A stretch of 64,000 nucleotides of DNA from Fragilaria crotonensis (GCA_022925895.1 JAKSYS010000016.1:1-64000), one strand, 5' to 3'; shown: positions 34,962 to 47,054, numbered from the stretch's first letter. The notes: generated from the letters alone by a model not told the origin. Made by a program: numbers and translations.

Positions 34962-35854
34962 CGAGTTTAATTGTGCGAGCAGTGAAGCCAGTGTCAGAAA
35001 TACTCTGATCAAATCTCGAGTCGCTCCTGCAAGTACGCGAGGGACTGCTATGATTAGAGTGCACAGAGGAACTGGTATGCTGCACATACGGAGGAACTAC
35101 TATAATCCTGCAGGTGCGAAGTGTGAATCAACTGCTATGAGACCGATATGGGCAGGAACACGCGCGTCGCCAAGGCCCTCAGTCATACGTCATACGGCAC
35201 ATAAACGCTTTAGTCCACTTCATTCGCATTACTGGAACGATGGTTGGAGTAAATAATGCGTAGAAAAGGCCATTCCTGATCCCAAGTCGTTGGCCAACCC
35301 GCGGTTGACCGATTCACCCAGTTTCTCCGTTTGCGGTCATTTTTGTGAATTCTTCATTTCTTCATGTCCTCCCACATTGGACATTTTTGTCGAGTTTTGT
35401 CTGACGTGATCACCTCTTGTAGTTCGTCGTAGAAATGGGATCCCACGATCCCACCATAACTTATTACTTAGAACCTGGTACTTTCTGCGGACTCGGAGTT
35501 CTCGATCTCAGGTAGGTAGACGCTAGACGAGTCTGGGACCAGTTCTCGAGCCAGTAACCTTTTTAAATAGATCGACTTGGTGATATGAAATGCCTAATCT
35601 GAAGAACCTCCTGGTACTCTGAGATTATCGCAGATGTCATACGTCATGTACTCCGAATTCCGAATACTTCCTTACCAGCAGACTCGGCTCAGCTTATCCA
35701 TATGACATATATGTATCCATATAAGAATTGACTAAGATGTCGAAGCTATAAAAAATCAAAGCACGATTCAAAATGTGGACAAACATACGCGGGAGCTCCC
35801 CCTGTGTTTATGCCAGTGACGTTGCATTGCCTGACCACGAGCATCAGCGGAGAT

Positions 35855-35886
35855 CCGATTAGGTTTCACCAATTTGACGTCAGCGC
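35855..35886 (+). promoter_or_regulatory. 32-bp dispersed repeat containing a CRE box (TGACGTCA)
   Basis: This 32-bp stretch, from CCGATTAGG to TGACGTCAGCGC, recurs exactly on the opposite strand at 51898-51929. TGACGTCA is the palindromic bZIP/CREB site, and TGACGT-type boxes take part in CO2/cAMP-responsive promoters in diatoms. Which gene it would serve is unclear; it may simply be part of a transposon end. Confidence 0.4.
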
Positions 35887-36045
35887 GTACCAATCAGTAT
35901 CATACAAGTACCTGAGCGGAGTATACACTGCAGTACAAGGATTTTCCCGAGAGTCATACAATTAAAGTATACTTTCCGACCTGCCCTAAGGTCCAGTTGT
36001 GCGTACATTCTGGTACAAACGACACGTAGGAACAAGGGCACATGT

Positions 36046-36075
36046 GGAAAATCATACATTTTTGTATGATTTTCC
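36046..36075. repeat. 30-bp perfect hairpin
   Basis: GGAAAATCATACA and its exact inverse are separated by a few T residues. It may be a terminator-like or small fold-back structure. Confidence 0.85.
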
Positions 36076-36273
36076 GCGCGGCTCTAATCCAATTCACGTC
36101 TGTGTTTTGACGAGCGTTGACAGTTAAAACGTGGTTATTCCCCTGTACTTTCTTCAACATTTTGAATTTCGTGCACTAATCGAGATTGTACAACAGTACT
36201 CGGACTACAGTACGTAAGAAAACGAGCTACAATAATGCAGTACTACAATAGTACAGTACCATTATTATTATTA

Positions 36274-37353
36274 GGGGAAATTACAATATCACGTATTTTT
36301 CAGCCACTTTTCAAAATAGTACAATGACCCTCTATCTACAACTTTACTCTTTACTATATAACAAGTTTGGATTTGACATTTACAATATCACGCATACATT
36401 TGTGCCGAAATTACTAAATCACGTTTTGTCGCCTGCCTCGCCCCGTTTCCACGGATGGTGTGGTACACCAAACTGTACTGATCATCAAGAATGATCAATA
36501 TCCACCATGTCTCCATGAGCTTGTTCTCACTCATTTCCTTGCCAATTCTTTGACTTCCAAGTCATCATCTGCTTGGGACTTGATCATCATCAAGACTCTG
36601 TAGTGGTCATAATTTTCTTTAGAAGTGTTTGATCAACAAATTTGTGTGATTATAAAGGCTCATGATGATGAACTTGTTGCAATTTATCAAGAGGCGCTGG
36701 TAGCGTATGTAAAGTTCTGGTATGCAGTGCGACATCAACAGGAATTTATCTTTCCCAAATGCCTTGTGACATTTGCACAGTTTTCAGGGGAGAAGAAATT
36801 CCCGTGAGTGTCATATTTCAAGATTCCTTTGAGTGTCTGAGTGTCATATTTCAAGATTCCCTAAAGTGTTTGCGGAAAGAAATGCCTATTGATGTTGAAC
36901 TGCATACAGGAACTTTACATACGCTACCAGCGCCTCTTGATAAATTGCAACAAGCTCATCGTCATGAGCCTTTATAATCACACAAATTTGTTGATCAAAC
37001 ACTTCTAAAGAAAATTATGACCACTACAGAGTCTTGATGATGATCAAGTCCCAAGCAGATGATGACTTGGAAGTCAAAGAATTGGCAAGGAAATGAGTGA
37101 GAACAAGCTCATGGAGACATGGTGGATATTGATCATTCTTGATGATCGGTACAGTATGGTGTACCACACCATCCGTGGAAACGGGGCAAGGCAGGCAACA
37201 AAACGTGACTTAGTAATTTCGGCACAAATGTGTGTGTGATATTGTAAATGTCAAATCCAAACTTGTTATATAGTAAAGAGTAAAGTTGTAGATAGAGGGT
37301 CATTGTACGATTTTGAAAAGTGGCTGAAAAATACGCGATATTGTAATTTCCCC
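36274..37353. mobile_element. Fold-back element with arms of about 465 bp
   Basis: The outer ends GGGGAAATTACAATATC and GATATTGTAATTTCCCC begin inverted arms that run to about 36740 and from about 36892, with few mismatches. A 150-bp centre carries two copies of GAGTGTCATATTTCAAG. Nine bases outside each end (TTATTATTA at 36265-36273, TTCTTATTA at 37354-37362) match at eight positions, like a MULE target duplication. There is no transposase. A frame on each arm (36625-36807 and its mirror) is an accident of the inverted repeat. Confidence 0.85.
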
Positions 37354-37362
37354 TTCTTATTA

Positions 37363-37851
37363 TATTATAATAAAATAACTCAGATATTGTCGTACTGTAT
37401 TTTCAAAAGTAATCGTATATATTTATTTTTTAATCCATGTACTGATGTAGCATTTGCGGTACATTAGAAAAGTACATGGTACAAATTTTTCAGTAGAAAC
37501 CTACACGGAAGAAATGTTTCACTGTGTTCAGCAATGTATATTGTATAATGTGGTACGAATCGTTGTGTAGAAAGGACAACAATTTTATGTACAAGTACTC
37601 CGTTAATGCGATATCCAGTTTGTTTGATCTGTCTAGAAATACTGGAAAATGTATTTTGAATTCCAGATTCCAATGCTCAGCAATGTTTATCTTACAATGC
37701 AGCAACATTTCACAGGTAGACCGATACGCTAGTACTGAAACAACCACACTATCAGTACAACAATAAACTCCGCCAGTAGCCCAGATTAAACTAAAGACTG
37801 TAAACATCCCGACAAAATCAACGCGGCCCGGGCCGCACATATCCAGTCTGG
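37363..37851. repeat. 489-bp tandem repeat, unit 1 (uninterrupted)
   Basis: It begins TATTATAATAAAATAACTC and ends with the palindrome GCGGCCCGGGCCGC, eleven bases, then CTGG. The second unit starts at 37852 and is split by the 12.2-kb transposon. This unit therefore shows the empty target site (ATATCCAGTTTG at about 37608). Confidence 0.92.
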
Positions 37852-38106
37852 TATTATAATAAAATAACTCAGATATTGTCGTACTGTATTTTCAAAAGTA
37901 ATCGTATATATTTATTTTTTAATCCACGTAGTGATGTAGCATTTGCGGTACAGTAGAAAAGTACATGGTACAAATTTTTCAGTAGAAACCTACACGGAAG
38001 AAATGTTTCACTGTGTCCAGCAATGAATATTGTATAACGTGGTACGAATCGTTGTGTAGAAAGGACAACAATTTTATGTACAAGTACTCCGTTAATGCCA
38101 TATCCA
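37852..38106. repeat. 489-bp tandem repeat, unit 2, left part
   Basis: It matches 37363-37611 with a handful of differences and stops at ATATCCA, where the 12.2-kb transposon begins. The right part of the unit continues at 50330-50561. Confidence 0.92.
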
Positions 38107-38119
38107 CATCTAAGGGCAC
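38107..38119 (+). repeat. Left terminal inverted repeat of the 12.2-kb transposon
   Basis: CATCTAAGGGCAC, the exact inverse of 50317-50329, preceded by target base pair CA. Confidence 0.9.
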
Positions 38120-38591
38120 CGATACGTAGGATAAAAATATATCCGAAATCTTCGTTTTCAGAACGAGGTCTATTTTTTAACGTATATATTTAGCATTTTT
38201 GTTGTAAATCGTGTTGAGGTACGCACAGTTTTGCGTACTCCTGAGTATACAACAACGTAATCCTGATACATGCAATTCATATTCCTGAATACATTCTTCA
38301 TCTTTATCAAAGAAGGACTCAAGTAAATACGTTTTATTACTGCATATACATTTACCTTAATAATACGTAAAACCCGATATCTGCTTTTCAGGTTGATGCT
38401 ATTTATGACAAAGTGTTCCTGAATTGGCGTGACGCGTTCTGCGGTGTATTATTATCATCTATCTGCAAAGAACTATGCGTCGTTAATAGTAACGGCTATT
38501 CATCTTTCTGAATCATTATAATGCATATTCCCTAAAACCATCACATAACACAACGTTGTATCTCTCTAAAGCCACACAACACGACGCATTG

Positions 38592-40050
38592 TTACAATGG
38601 CGTCATTTCGGGTCTACGATCGAACGCCTGACTCTTTCGAAGATCGTCGCGAGGTTTTCGCTTCTTTGCCCGTTCATTGTTAACCATGGGTGCGTGGGAT
38701 GATTTATTCTTCTGACGCCGTTTCTGGTGAACCTTCAACAACTCCTGATTGAAGGCGTTGCCTCGCAACTGACGATCAACTTCCACAAGATCGTAAAGCT
38801 CGTTATATTTTGCAATGCCATCGTCAGACCATCCAATGCCACCATTGGCTTGCTGCTGGCGACTAACGCGCGAATGCGTATACTTCGGAAGCTGTCGCAA
38901 AAGTGGGATGAATTCGTTAGGGTCGGGCGGGTTGTTCATTGGTCCACATTTACACACGAATAAAATCGTACTTACTGGCAGCTGTATTTCTGCTGCGTTA
39001 TGCATCAAAGGCATCACCTGCATGTTTGTTCGTAAGCAGGTTGACTCGAGCAACAGTTGGCAAACCGCAATAATGACTCACCATCTGCTTTTCCATTTGT
39101 AATTCTGCTGCCCAACGCGCAGCGTAGTTGACCAACACCAACAACATAAACGCTTCGTCACTAATGGTTAGAACATATTCCTGAAAATTGTCTTGATTGT
39201 CGCCACAATACTTGGCCATGAGGGCATCGTTGTTCCACACACTGCTAGAAACAATACAAGGGGCAAAGACATCCATCAACGCAATGTAATGGACCTGATT
39301 CTGTCGCATTTGTAGCATGTAGGCAATGTCGTCATCACTACCGGTAATCCTTTGGTAACCATTGATCTTGCCCGTTTCGCCATCTGTACAATCGGCATTT
39401 GTTAGTCACAAAACAGCATGAGATCTTTTTATTTGGATGGCACATACCTCGAAAACGTAAACGCATTGCTTTAATGCAGTTGTTGCGATGATTTCAAGAG
39501 TGCGTTTAATTTTCTTTCGTGTTTCGTGCCACCATTGCAAGTTTGTTTCGACAGACGAAACGTTGCAGTAATTACGCACCATACCACACACAGACTCCGG
39601 ATTGTAATCATAGTCCCCATGCAAGTCATCGTCAAAAAATTTAACTCTCCGAAACAATTGGTGCTTCACGCAGCCTGTCACTAAAACCTGCAACTGTTTT
39701 GTCGACACGCTCAATGTCATATCACACGGGGCATGGCTTACCGTTGGTTGTAACATGTGCCCACCTACCGCATCTGTTTCAAATTGCACACACATCGGCA
39801 ATGGTGAAACGCGTGCTTGACTTGTTGTGAGATCCGCCGTAATTGACGAAAAGCATCCATTTGATGCCGATGGTTGTGCACCACGTTGATGATGCTGCTC
39901 TGTGTTAGACGCTACTTTTATCGTTTGTTTTTCAGCAACCGCTGGAAGTTGAGCACTTGTCAACGAGGCAAGCAAAGCATTAGTCGGATCAATCTCCATG
40001 GTCCAGGCTTTGTTTGCAGCTGGTTTCCGATTCTGCGTTTTGCGTGACAT
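38592..40050 (-). CDS. Unknown transposon-borne protein with GWSxxGxxxYNEL motif, spliced or broken
   Basis: Three minus-strand pieces probably form one gene. The first (40050 to about 39448, 201 codons) is basic at its N-terminus and ends KQCVYVFE. A candidate 64-base intron GTATGT...ACAG follows (39384-39447); a later acceptor AAG at 39367 would keep the frame. The second (about 39366-38998) reads YMLQMRQNQVHYIALMDVF and LMAKYCGDNQDNFQEYVLTI. The third (about 39050-38592) has KYTHSRVSRQQQANGG, GIGWSDDGIAKYNELYDLVE and a Lys/Arg-rich tail. A frame change, spliced or decayed, separates the second and third pieces. I recall the GWS..G...YNEL motif from other algal element-associated proteins of unknown function. 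It is transcribed away from the small gene at 40253. Confidence 0.55.
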
Positions 40051-40252
40051 TGTGCATTTTTGTGTCTATCCGTTCAAAGCCACCAGGTCTTCTTGCGTGT
40101 CATTTCGTATAAATGTGTTGTGGCATGTAAACCTTTACGTTACCAATGTACGGGCTACACAAGCTTTGAATTGTTATGTTATTTTACATGTCTGAAATCG
40201 AGTATTACAGTATTTAAAACTTGCTTCGTTTACACGTCTGACGTGACCGTTC
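40051..40252. promoter_or_regulatory. Divergent promoter region inside the 12.2-kb transposon
   Basis: About 200 bp between the start codons of two outward-facing genes (40050 minus, 40253 plus). Its short length implies a shared promoter. No TATA box can be assigned with confidence. Confidence 0.35.
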
Positions 40253-40810
40253 ATGCCACCAAGAAATGGCAGCATCAATTTCAATTCCAGGGCCGCACTC
40301 ATGCTAAGCCACATGGAACATGCAGACGTTGCATCTATCGATTCCGCCACACGTCAAGCAATCATGACTTCATCACCCGCTGTTTGCTCATCACCAGTCG
40401 GTTCCGTAAGTTTGTGTCAAGAATGCCCCTCACCGGATGAATTTCACTGTTTTGATCTTCGGTGCTTTGTCCAGCCACTGCCCGTCATTACATCACAGAT
40501 GTTGGAGGCGTTTGCTGACGATATCGAATACGTCAACGAAACCGTATCAAATTCATTCAAAGAAGACAACCAATGTCCACGCCATGCTAGACAAACAGAA
40601 ATATCATTGATCAGTGGTTCCAAACCGCAATCAAAGCAAAATGTTTCCAAACCAAAATCGAATGATTCCATCTCTGTGTCTGTATCGCCGCCCAGCATAC
40701 ATTCCGAGAAACAAAACATGCCGTTTTTTCACTCTAACGAGTCGTATGCTTGTGATCATGGTACTTGTACCGCCCCAACGCCGTTGGCAAAGAAACGCAA
40801 GCTTCATTGA
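40253..40810 (+). CDS. Small unknown cargo protein with C-terminal basic tail
   Basis: 185 residues starting MPPRNGSINFNSRAALMLSH. The middle has a Cys/His-containing segment (CQECPSPDEFHCFDLRCF), then a Ser-rich low-complexity half, and the C-terminus PLAKKRKLH resembles a nuclear localisation signal. No known domain is recognised. It is divergent from the gene at 38592-40050 and inside the 12.2-kb transposon, so it may help transposition or regulate the element. The frame is uninterrupted. Confidence 0.5.
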   Translation: MPPRNGSINFNSRAALMLSHMEHADVASIDSATRQAIMTSSPAVCSSPVGSVSLCQECPSPDEFHCFDLRCFVQPLPVITSQMLEAFADDIEYVNETVSNSFKEDNQCPRHARQTEISLISGSKPQSKQNVSKPKSNDSISVSVSPPSIHSEKQNMPFFHSNESYACDHGTCTAPTPLAKKRKLH

Positions 40811-40829
40811 CGCGTGTTTTGTTGCGGGG

Positions 40830-41796
40830 TCAACGTTCACTGTTACACGATGATGCTGTACTAAGATGTCGAAGTACGAGGACTCCTCGATTGGTAGTAC
40901 TGACTACTGACTGGTGGTGTCGCACTTAGAGTGTGTACTACAGTACTGGAGTAGTACTCCACTACTCGGCATTAGATATTTTTAAATCTCGTTAAATAGT
41001 CGTTAAAAAGACGTTATTTCGAGCGATCTTGTTGTTGTTTGACAGCAAATGCACACAACCTGTCACCTTCAACAGCATACTTCACTCTCTCTTCACACCT
41101 TCCCATTGCCACCTCTTTTCTTCTGAACACCTCCTCTTGATCACCACCATCTCATTGGTCTTATTTGTGTGAGTTCTGTGTTTGTGTTGTTGTTTTTTCC
41201 CCCGTTTATGAATGGACTTCATCATTTTGCTGTTGTGTGAAATCGTCTTGTAACCCGGATATACGAAACTGCCCAGTGCACGTGATTTCTCAATGTCGGT
41301 ACAGTAGGTACCTACAGCAGTACAGTACTGTAGCACAGTACCGCATAACTCCGTACGCAGTATTGTTCTACTGTATCAAGGACACAGTGTTTGATCAGCG
41401 CAACCACTTTTACCGTCCGGTGTGTATACATTTCACACTCACTTCTCTTGTCCTACTTCACCACCTTTACAGTCCTTTGCTTCAACAAGCAACAAAGCAA
41501 GCAACCCTTTTCGAATACCATTGGTCATTCCTTTCGGAAAGACTTGTACCAAGAGTGGGGGCTTGGCGTTACATCTGTTTCTTGTGTGGACGCTGGTCAC
41601 CTGGGGAATCTTGCTTTATTCATTTAAAGTAGTGTGTCCGCACGTCGTGCCTAACCAGCAAAGCACCTGAGACTTAGTGGACGTCCTTGAGGTTGTTGAT
41701 TCAACAAATCCCGGTCATTCTCTAGTGACCGTCCCATTCTTGATACTTGTTCTTTGAAGAAAGGAAGATCAGCTACGAGATCCATTCAATTCAATT
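40830..41796 (+). promoter_or_regulatory. Long leader upstream of the GNAT-Ulp1 region
   Basis: Nearly 970 bp without a convincing gene precede the ATG at 41797. It is rich in CA/CT and TTCTT tracts near 41080-41160 and 41440-41520. The 155-codon frame at 41165-41632 has a Cys/Phe-rich composition and no domain. It probably holds the promoter and 5' untranslated region. Confidence 0.35.
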
Positions 41797-44700
41797 ATGT
41801 CGGTTAATACTGATGATGGATTGACAATAATGGCAACTGCTGCATCGCACGCTGATGCAGCAGTTCGTCTTCTTTCAACTGCGGCAAATTCTCAATCAGT
41901 CAATGCTGCAGCTGTTGAGACAAGGGATAGTGCAGCAAGCAATGCTTCACAAGTACATCGAGCGGTGCATGCTCTAACCACAACGAATTCTCCTACTTTT
42001 GAAGGATCTTTACAATTAGAGACAGGCGAAGAGAAAATGGAATCATACACAGACACAGCTTCATCCAGTCTGGGAGCTAAAGCCCCCCAAAGTTTGTCAT
42101 GCGACATGCCACTTTCTTCTTGGACATATCGCACCGATGCGTACTGCTTCACTGGGCTGTCGGAGCTACAAAAATTGCCAAGTGATGGAAAGCATTCTCT
42201 CCGAGGTGTTGTGCAACGCTTTAAAACGATACGTCGAGTGGGTGTGTTCGAAACGCAATTAGAAAGATTTAAAGGATGGGGCACGGACTTGCGAATGTGG
42301 CGCTTTCTTGAACCGAACGAAGGCGATAATTCAAAGTGGCTCTACAATATCGTTGTTGTCGATCCCAGGGCAACAGTTTTTCATGTTGATAAAATGAAAC
42401 ATGCGGAAGCTTCCTCGGCAAAGCTTGAATTCTTTACAGGTCTTGCAAGAAAGTTTTATTTAACCATGTTTGAGGCAAATGAGGAGAATACCTACAAAAT
42501 TGATCTGTCGCTGAATCGGGATACGACAGTTATGTTATTGGCATCGAAAGTTGGAAGCAAGGACTTGCCCAAATCAACATTTTATTTACGCAAACACGTT
42601 CATGTCGTATCAGCTGCATCGTATCGTTCTGTATGTCCTGATGAAAAAGATGATGACTCCAAGCCCTCTGGATCCATATCTCCGGCTACGTCTACGGCTC
42701 CAAAATCTGCGTCTTTGGACGACGCTGATAAGGAGACCAAGGAGACCAATGTCATGCTAACATGGTTGGCAGTTTCTGACAGGACACATCCGATGCCATC
42801 TATTGCTGCATCATGGCGTCGACAAGGGATTGGCCAGTTCATGTTTATACTCATTATCAAGCAATGTGCAGCATTCCAAGATGGAGTCAATATTGAAGTC
42901 TTTTTGCAATGCCATGAGCCGGGCGCATTCAGATTTTACTGTATGCTGGGCTTCCAACGACTCAATTCTAATCACGACGATGGTTTCACATTGCTTCCAC
43001 AGAAGTTGCAAGACGTCCTATTTGCAGTTCCACCGAATAAGAGAAAGGGAAGTCATCGACAATCTACATTTTCATTCTGGGGTGATGATCCCGAACAAGT
43101 TGGGCAATCCGCCACTAAGTTGATGCACCTGGGCCACCAACAATTACGAACCGTGATTGAAATTGACGACGATGGATCTGTGGTGGTGTTAGAAGCAACG
43201 AAGGAAGGCCTGCAACTGGACGAAAATGTTCACATACCCTTGAAAGCTACGTGGTGTGAGTATCCACCACCACGTTTTGGACCGAATGGGATTCGACTGT
43301 CGTATTCAATTTCTTTGATTGAAAAGCTTCTCAAAGGACTTCCACGCATTCAAGAACTATTACCTCCAACCTATGCAAACCCTGTGCCTGCGACATCTCT
43401 TCCAGTCAAAGGTCACATATCGATATTGCGAAGGATCATACATAGCCACTCTGAAGGCACAACTTGGATGTCATCTAGTGAAATGGACTTGATGGTTGCA
43501 ACTTTGATGCTCGACGGACGTTACGAAGATTCCGCTTTTGTAGTGCCGTTTAGTATTTGCGAAGGCATATCGATTGCCTTTGGTTCATACGTTAGGTATA
43601 AGAAGTTGTTGACGCAAGCCGCAACGCTTCAGGCAATGCTTGATGACGGAACTCGTTCCTTAGAAGACGTGGACGTGGTCGTTAGAGAGAATCTCGGACG
43701 TGAGGTTGCAGATGCATTGTCCGAATACAATAATCACATGAGCAACCTTCTTGTCAAAGTTGTCAGTCGGAATCCTGGTTTGCTTCAACGAAGAATAATT
43801 GTGTTTCCATTTCGTGAAGGTCGCGACCATTGGTCTGCCACGTTTGTGTTCAATGCCGATTCCATTTTTGAAAGCAAAGAACAAAGCGACTCTTCGTCGA
43901 ACACAGGGACAGTCCTGCGACCTTGCTTCTTTCGGTATTGCTCATTGCGCAATGATGGTACACGCAAGGTTGCATTAAATCAAGGTGTCATTTGGTTTTT
44001 GAACTTGTGTGCTTCCTACGAAATGCACATGAAGTCGAACCTGGGAAGTCAACGAATTACATTTATGGAACCTTTGGATCAAATACTGAAGGAGACATGT
44101 TAGGGACCGATCTTTTCCCGCACTGCGCGTCAACGAAGATGGATACTTCCCATTGCAGAGCGATGGCTACAATTGTGGTGTTGGTGTCTGTGCAACAATT
44201 GGAATATTGTTCCGTGAATTTCTCCTCGAAACGACGACTTCTTGTTTGATGATCTTTTTCCAGAGCAAACATGCCTACTTTTGTTGTGAAAACAGTGGCG
44301 AGATTTTTTGTCACATGCCGGTTAGCATAATGACCAAGCTTCCAGGTAATGACGATGCAGTTGGAGCGAAGAAGAAAAAGGAGAAAGACTACCTTTCTTC
44401 AGTAAGAGAGCAGTGGTTTACTTTGTTTGATCGAATGGCTGAATTTCAATTTGTTGGAGGTCCATATATGTTGGACAAGAAAATGAACCAAACATTGCGT
44501 ATGCTTCCACCATGGACTTACTTTCATGGCCTCGTGGTAAAAACGAATTATCTCAAGAGAGACAAAGGAGAAAGCTGCTCTTGTGCTCCGGCAGGCTAAA
44601 CAAGCACCTCCAACAAACCCACCTTTCGTTATGGTAGGAAGTGTTGTGGATTTGACCACACCAACCAAAATGACGCGAGCAGGACATGCAGGAGTTGTCA

Positions 44701-46941
44701 CGGACGTCACAACACCATCTGCTCATGTGCAGGGATCTGATACGAATAATGAATCAGACTTTGTGTTGCAAGATACAGACGATGAACAAGAATTTCAAGA
44801 AGCAAATTCAAGCAATGTCGACGGGTCCAGTAACGACTCAGCTTTTCGTTTAAAAAGCGAAGAAAAGAAACCAGAAATCGGGGATGTCAGGTTTGCATTC
44901 GTAACTCAAAGCCAAGTCAATGCCAATCCCGTGGCTGAAAATGTTGCTGTTCAAACAGCAACATATTCAGCCATCAATGAATTAGGTGATGATGTCACAG
45001 CTGAAATTAGAGATGTCCATGCAGGCAGCGAAGTCCAAAATGAATTCGGTGATAATGTCATGCGTGAGGACCAAGATGAAAGTCATGATATGGACCAAGA
45101 TGAAAATCATGATATTCACGAAACGATAGAAGTCACGAATGGTTTGGGTGAAAAGCAAGATGCTACCAGAGCCAGTGATGAAACTTCTGCCGTGTCCCCG
45201 CCATGTCATGAAACTACTGCGGACGATCCTAACAAGGTGACAGTAAAGTATTTGAAATCTTTCGATCCCAGACGTCTGCGAATACCCAAGCGGCCTTCAG
45301 AGGCAAAAGTGGATTGGATCAAAAGATTGAGACTTGGCTCTGATGATAACGAGGGATTCAAATCTTTAACAGAAAACCAAAAGAAAAGAGCAAGAAATTC
45401 CCGCAAAAAGCAAGTTGAGGAAGAGGAAAAACTTGACGCGATGGAAGCAGAGTACGAGGCTTCGTTGAGAAAGAAGATATGCACCCAATCTTTGAAATCT
45501 ATTAAAAGCTTCCAAGACAAGTATCGAACCGACCATGAGGAAGAAGAGCCTATGGTGAAACGCGATGCCGACTACGAACGTGAGCTCCAGCAATTCATTT
45601 CTGATAGTTTTGAGGCTTGGGGATGGGATTCCGACGAAAAGCATGAGAACCTAATATCTACATGGGCAGCGCAACTACACAACCCCGACAATACCGAAAA
45701 GGAACAACAGTGGATACGCACTCTTATAAAGGCACTGAAGGATGAACGAGCCACATTCAAGAAGAAGCTTACCAAAGAGTTTATGTTTACCAGGCGTTCC
45801 ATGGTAAAAGGTCTCAAATACGTGAGCAGAACCAACACTTTCAAGGCACGTTTGGTATTTTATGATGTTGATCCGGACAACAAAGATAATTTTATAGAAC
45901 AGGAAGAGGAAATGCAGGTGGATGAAGCTTGGGTCCGTGATGAATTTTCCGAAGAAGATGTTCAGCATATTATTAATATGCGCCTTGACAATACTTGGAT
46001 ACAAGCTCCGCGGGACATCGAGGTGTGGATCGGAAAACAAAAAATTGTTCGTGTGCGTTACACTGGACCTCGACAGATGCGCGTCATTGACAGTGAGGCA
46101 ATGACAAAGTATTTGAGAGAGAAGCAGAATAGACGTTCAAGTAGAGCTAGAGCGATTCGTCTGGCATTTAAGAAAAAGACGGGCAAAACCTTTAAAGGAA
46201 CAATCTTTGACGAAGAAGAAGATGACGAACCAGAGCCTCGCAAAACGATCAATATAAAAGAAAAGTGGGTCGGCAGAATGAACAATGGGAAAGAAACAGA
46301 CCTTGACGAGACTTTTGTCAGGAAAATTTCGGTGACGCCTTTGCTAATGAACTTAAGAGTTCGAAGAGAGGTTTCGTGGATGTTCCAGTTGGAGATTTTA
46401 AACATTCTCATCTGCATCTGCATCCTCATTTGGAGGTTCCTGGTGCCCCGACCGTACGCTTCACACAGAAGGATGGCAAGGATTTGTGCGTGTCGAAATC
46501 GTTAGCTTCAGCTCTTCACTCACTTGGATTTGAGAAAGAAGCCGCAGAAATAGATTTCTATGGTGAGGAAATCTTGAAAGGTGCTGTCGTTGATGCTCTT
46601 GATTGCGTGATGCTGCGTGCAAGGAAAATTCTACCTAAGTGGATTGTTATTGACAGGATCCCTAAAAGTTTTGATTGGCAGAAAGATCTATTGATGAGCG
46701 CCATATTTTGGTTGGTGTCTTGTACGCGTCTGACGGCAATTGTTCTCATGCGGTAACAATTCATGGAGGATTTGTGTATGACGCAAATGAAGTCGTTGCA
46801 CTCCCGTTGTGCCAAGAGGCACTTGATTATTGCACTTCAACAGCAGATGTGAAGAGTTCATTTGTTCGCTTTCGTCGTGGGTATTTCCTAAGGTACAAAG
46901 GGACAAAAAAGCACAAACTTGATCTGATGACGCTTGCATAA
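41797..46941 (+). CDS. Giant multidomain cargo region: GNAT acetyltransferase, Ulp1-type protease, charged middle, papain-like end
   Basis: About 1,700 codons from the ATG at 41797. Residues about 325-400 are a GNAT acetyltransferase: SWRRQGIGQFMFILIIKQCA is the acetyl-CoA loop, followed by FRFYCMLGFQRL. From about residue 670 an Ulp1/C48-like peptidase shows GRDHWSATFVFN (His678) and, at 44153-44190, LQSDGYNCGVGVC with the catalytic Cys; YCSL stands where DSL would supply Asp. A long acidic/basic middle (44700-46330) follows. The end has CVSKSLASALHSLGF (Cys at 46487), SHAVTIHGGFVYDAN (His at 46747, Asp at 46780) and FRRGYFLRY, a Cys-His-Asp order like papain-fold peptidases. The frame shifts by one base at about 44100, 44565, 46315 and 46678, with no intron signals there, so it is either decaying or has assembly errors. 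The role in the element is unknown; removing SUMO or ubiquitin-like marks is one possibility. Confidence 0.7.
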
Positions 46942-47054
46942 GGAACTACAATCTATGTGAATGATTTACATTACGTATGACATTCATTTGATTGCTTTAC
47001 ATTAAGTTGATTGCTTTACATTAAGTTTGACATTTAATTTCTGATCTTATTAAT

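Larger units (their letters stand above)
35260..36260. other. Spacer with repeats, no supportable gene
   Basis: It contains a 32-bp sequence with a CRE box (35855-35886) and a perfect small hairpin (36046-36075). Otherwise GTAC-type words and no coding frame. Confidence 0.4.

Noticed and set aside
41165-41632. 155-codon frame before the GNAT region
   Set aside because: Cys/Phe-rich text without a domain, overlapping other equally long frames; more likely leader DNA.
44085-44110. Programmed frameshifting between GNAT and Ulp1 parts
   Set aside because: No slippery heptamer or strong structure stands out, and similar shifts occur at unrelated places in the same element.
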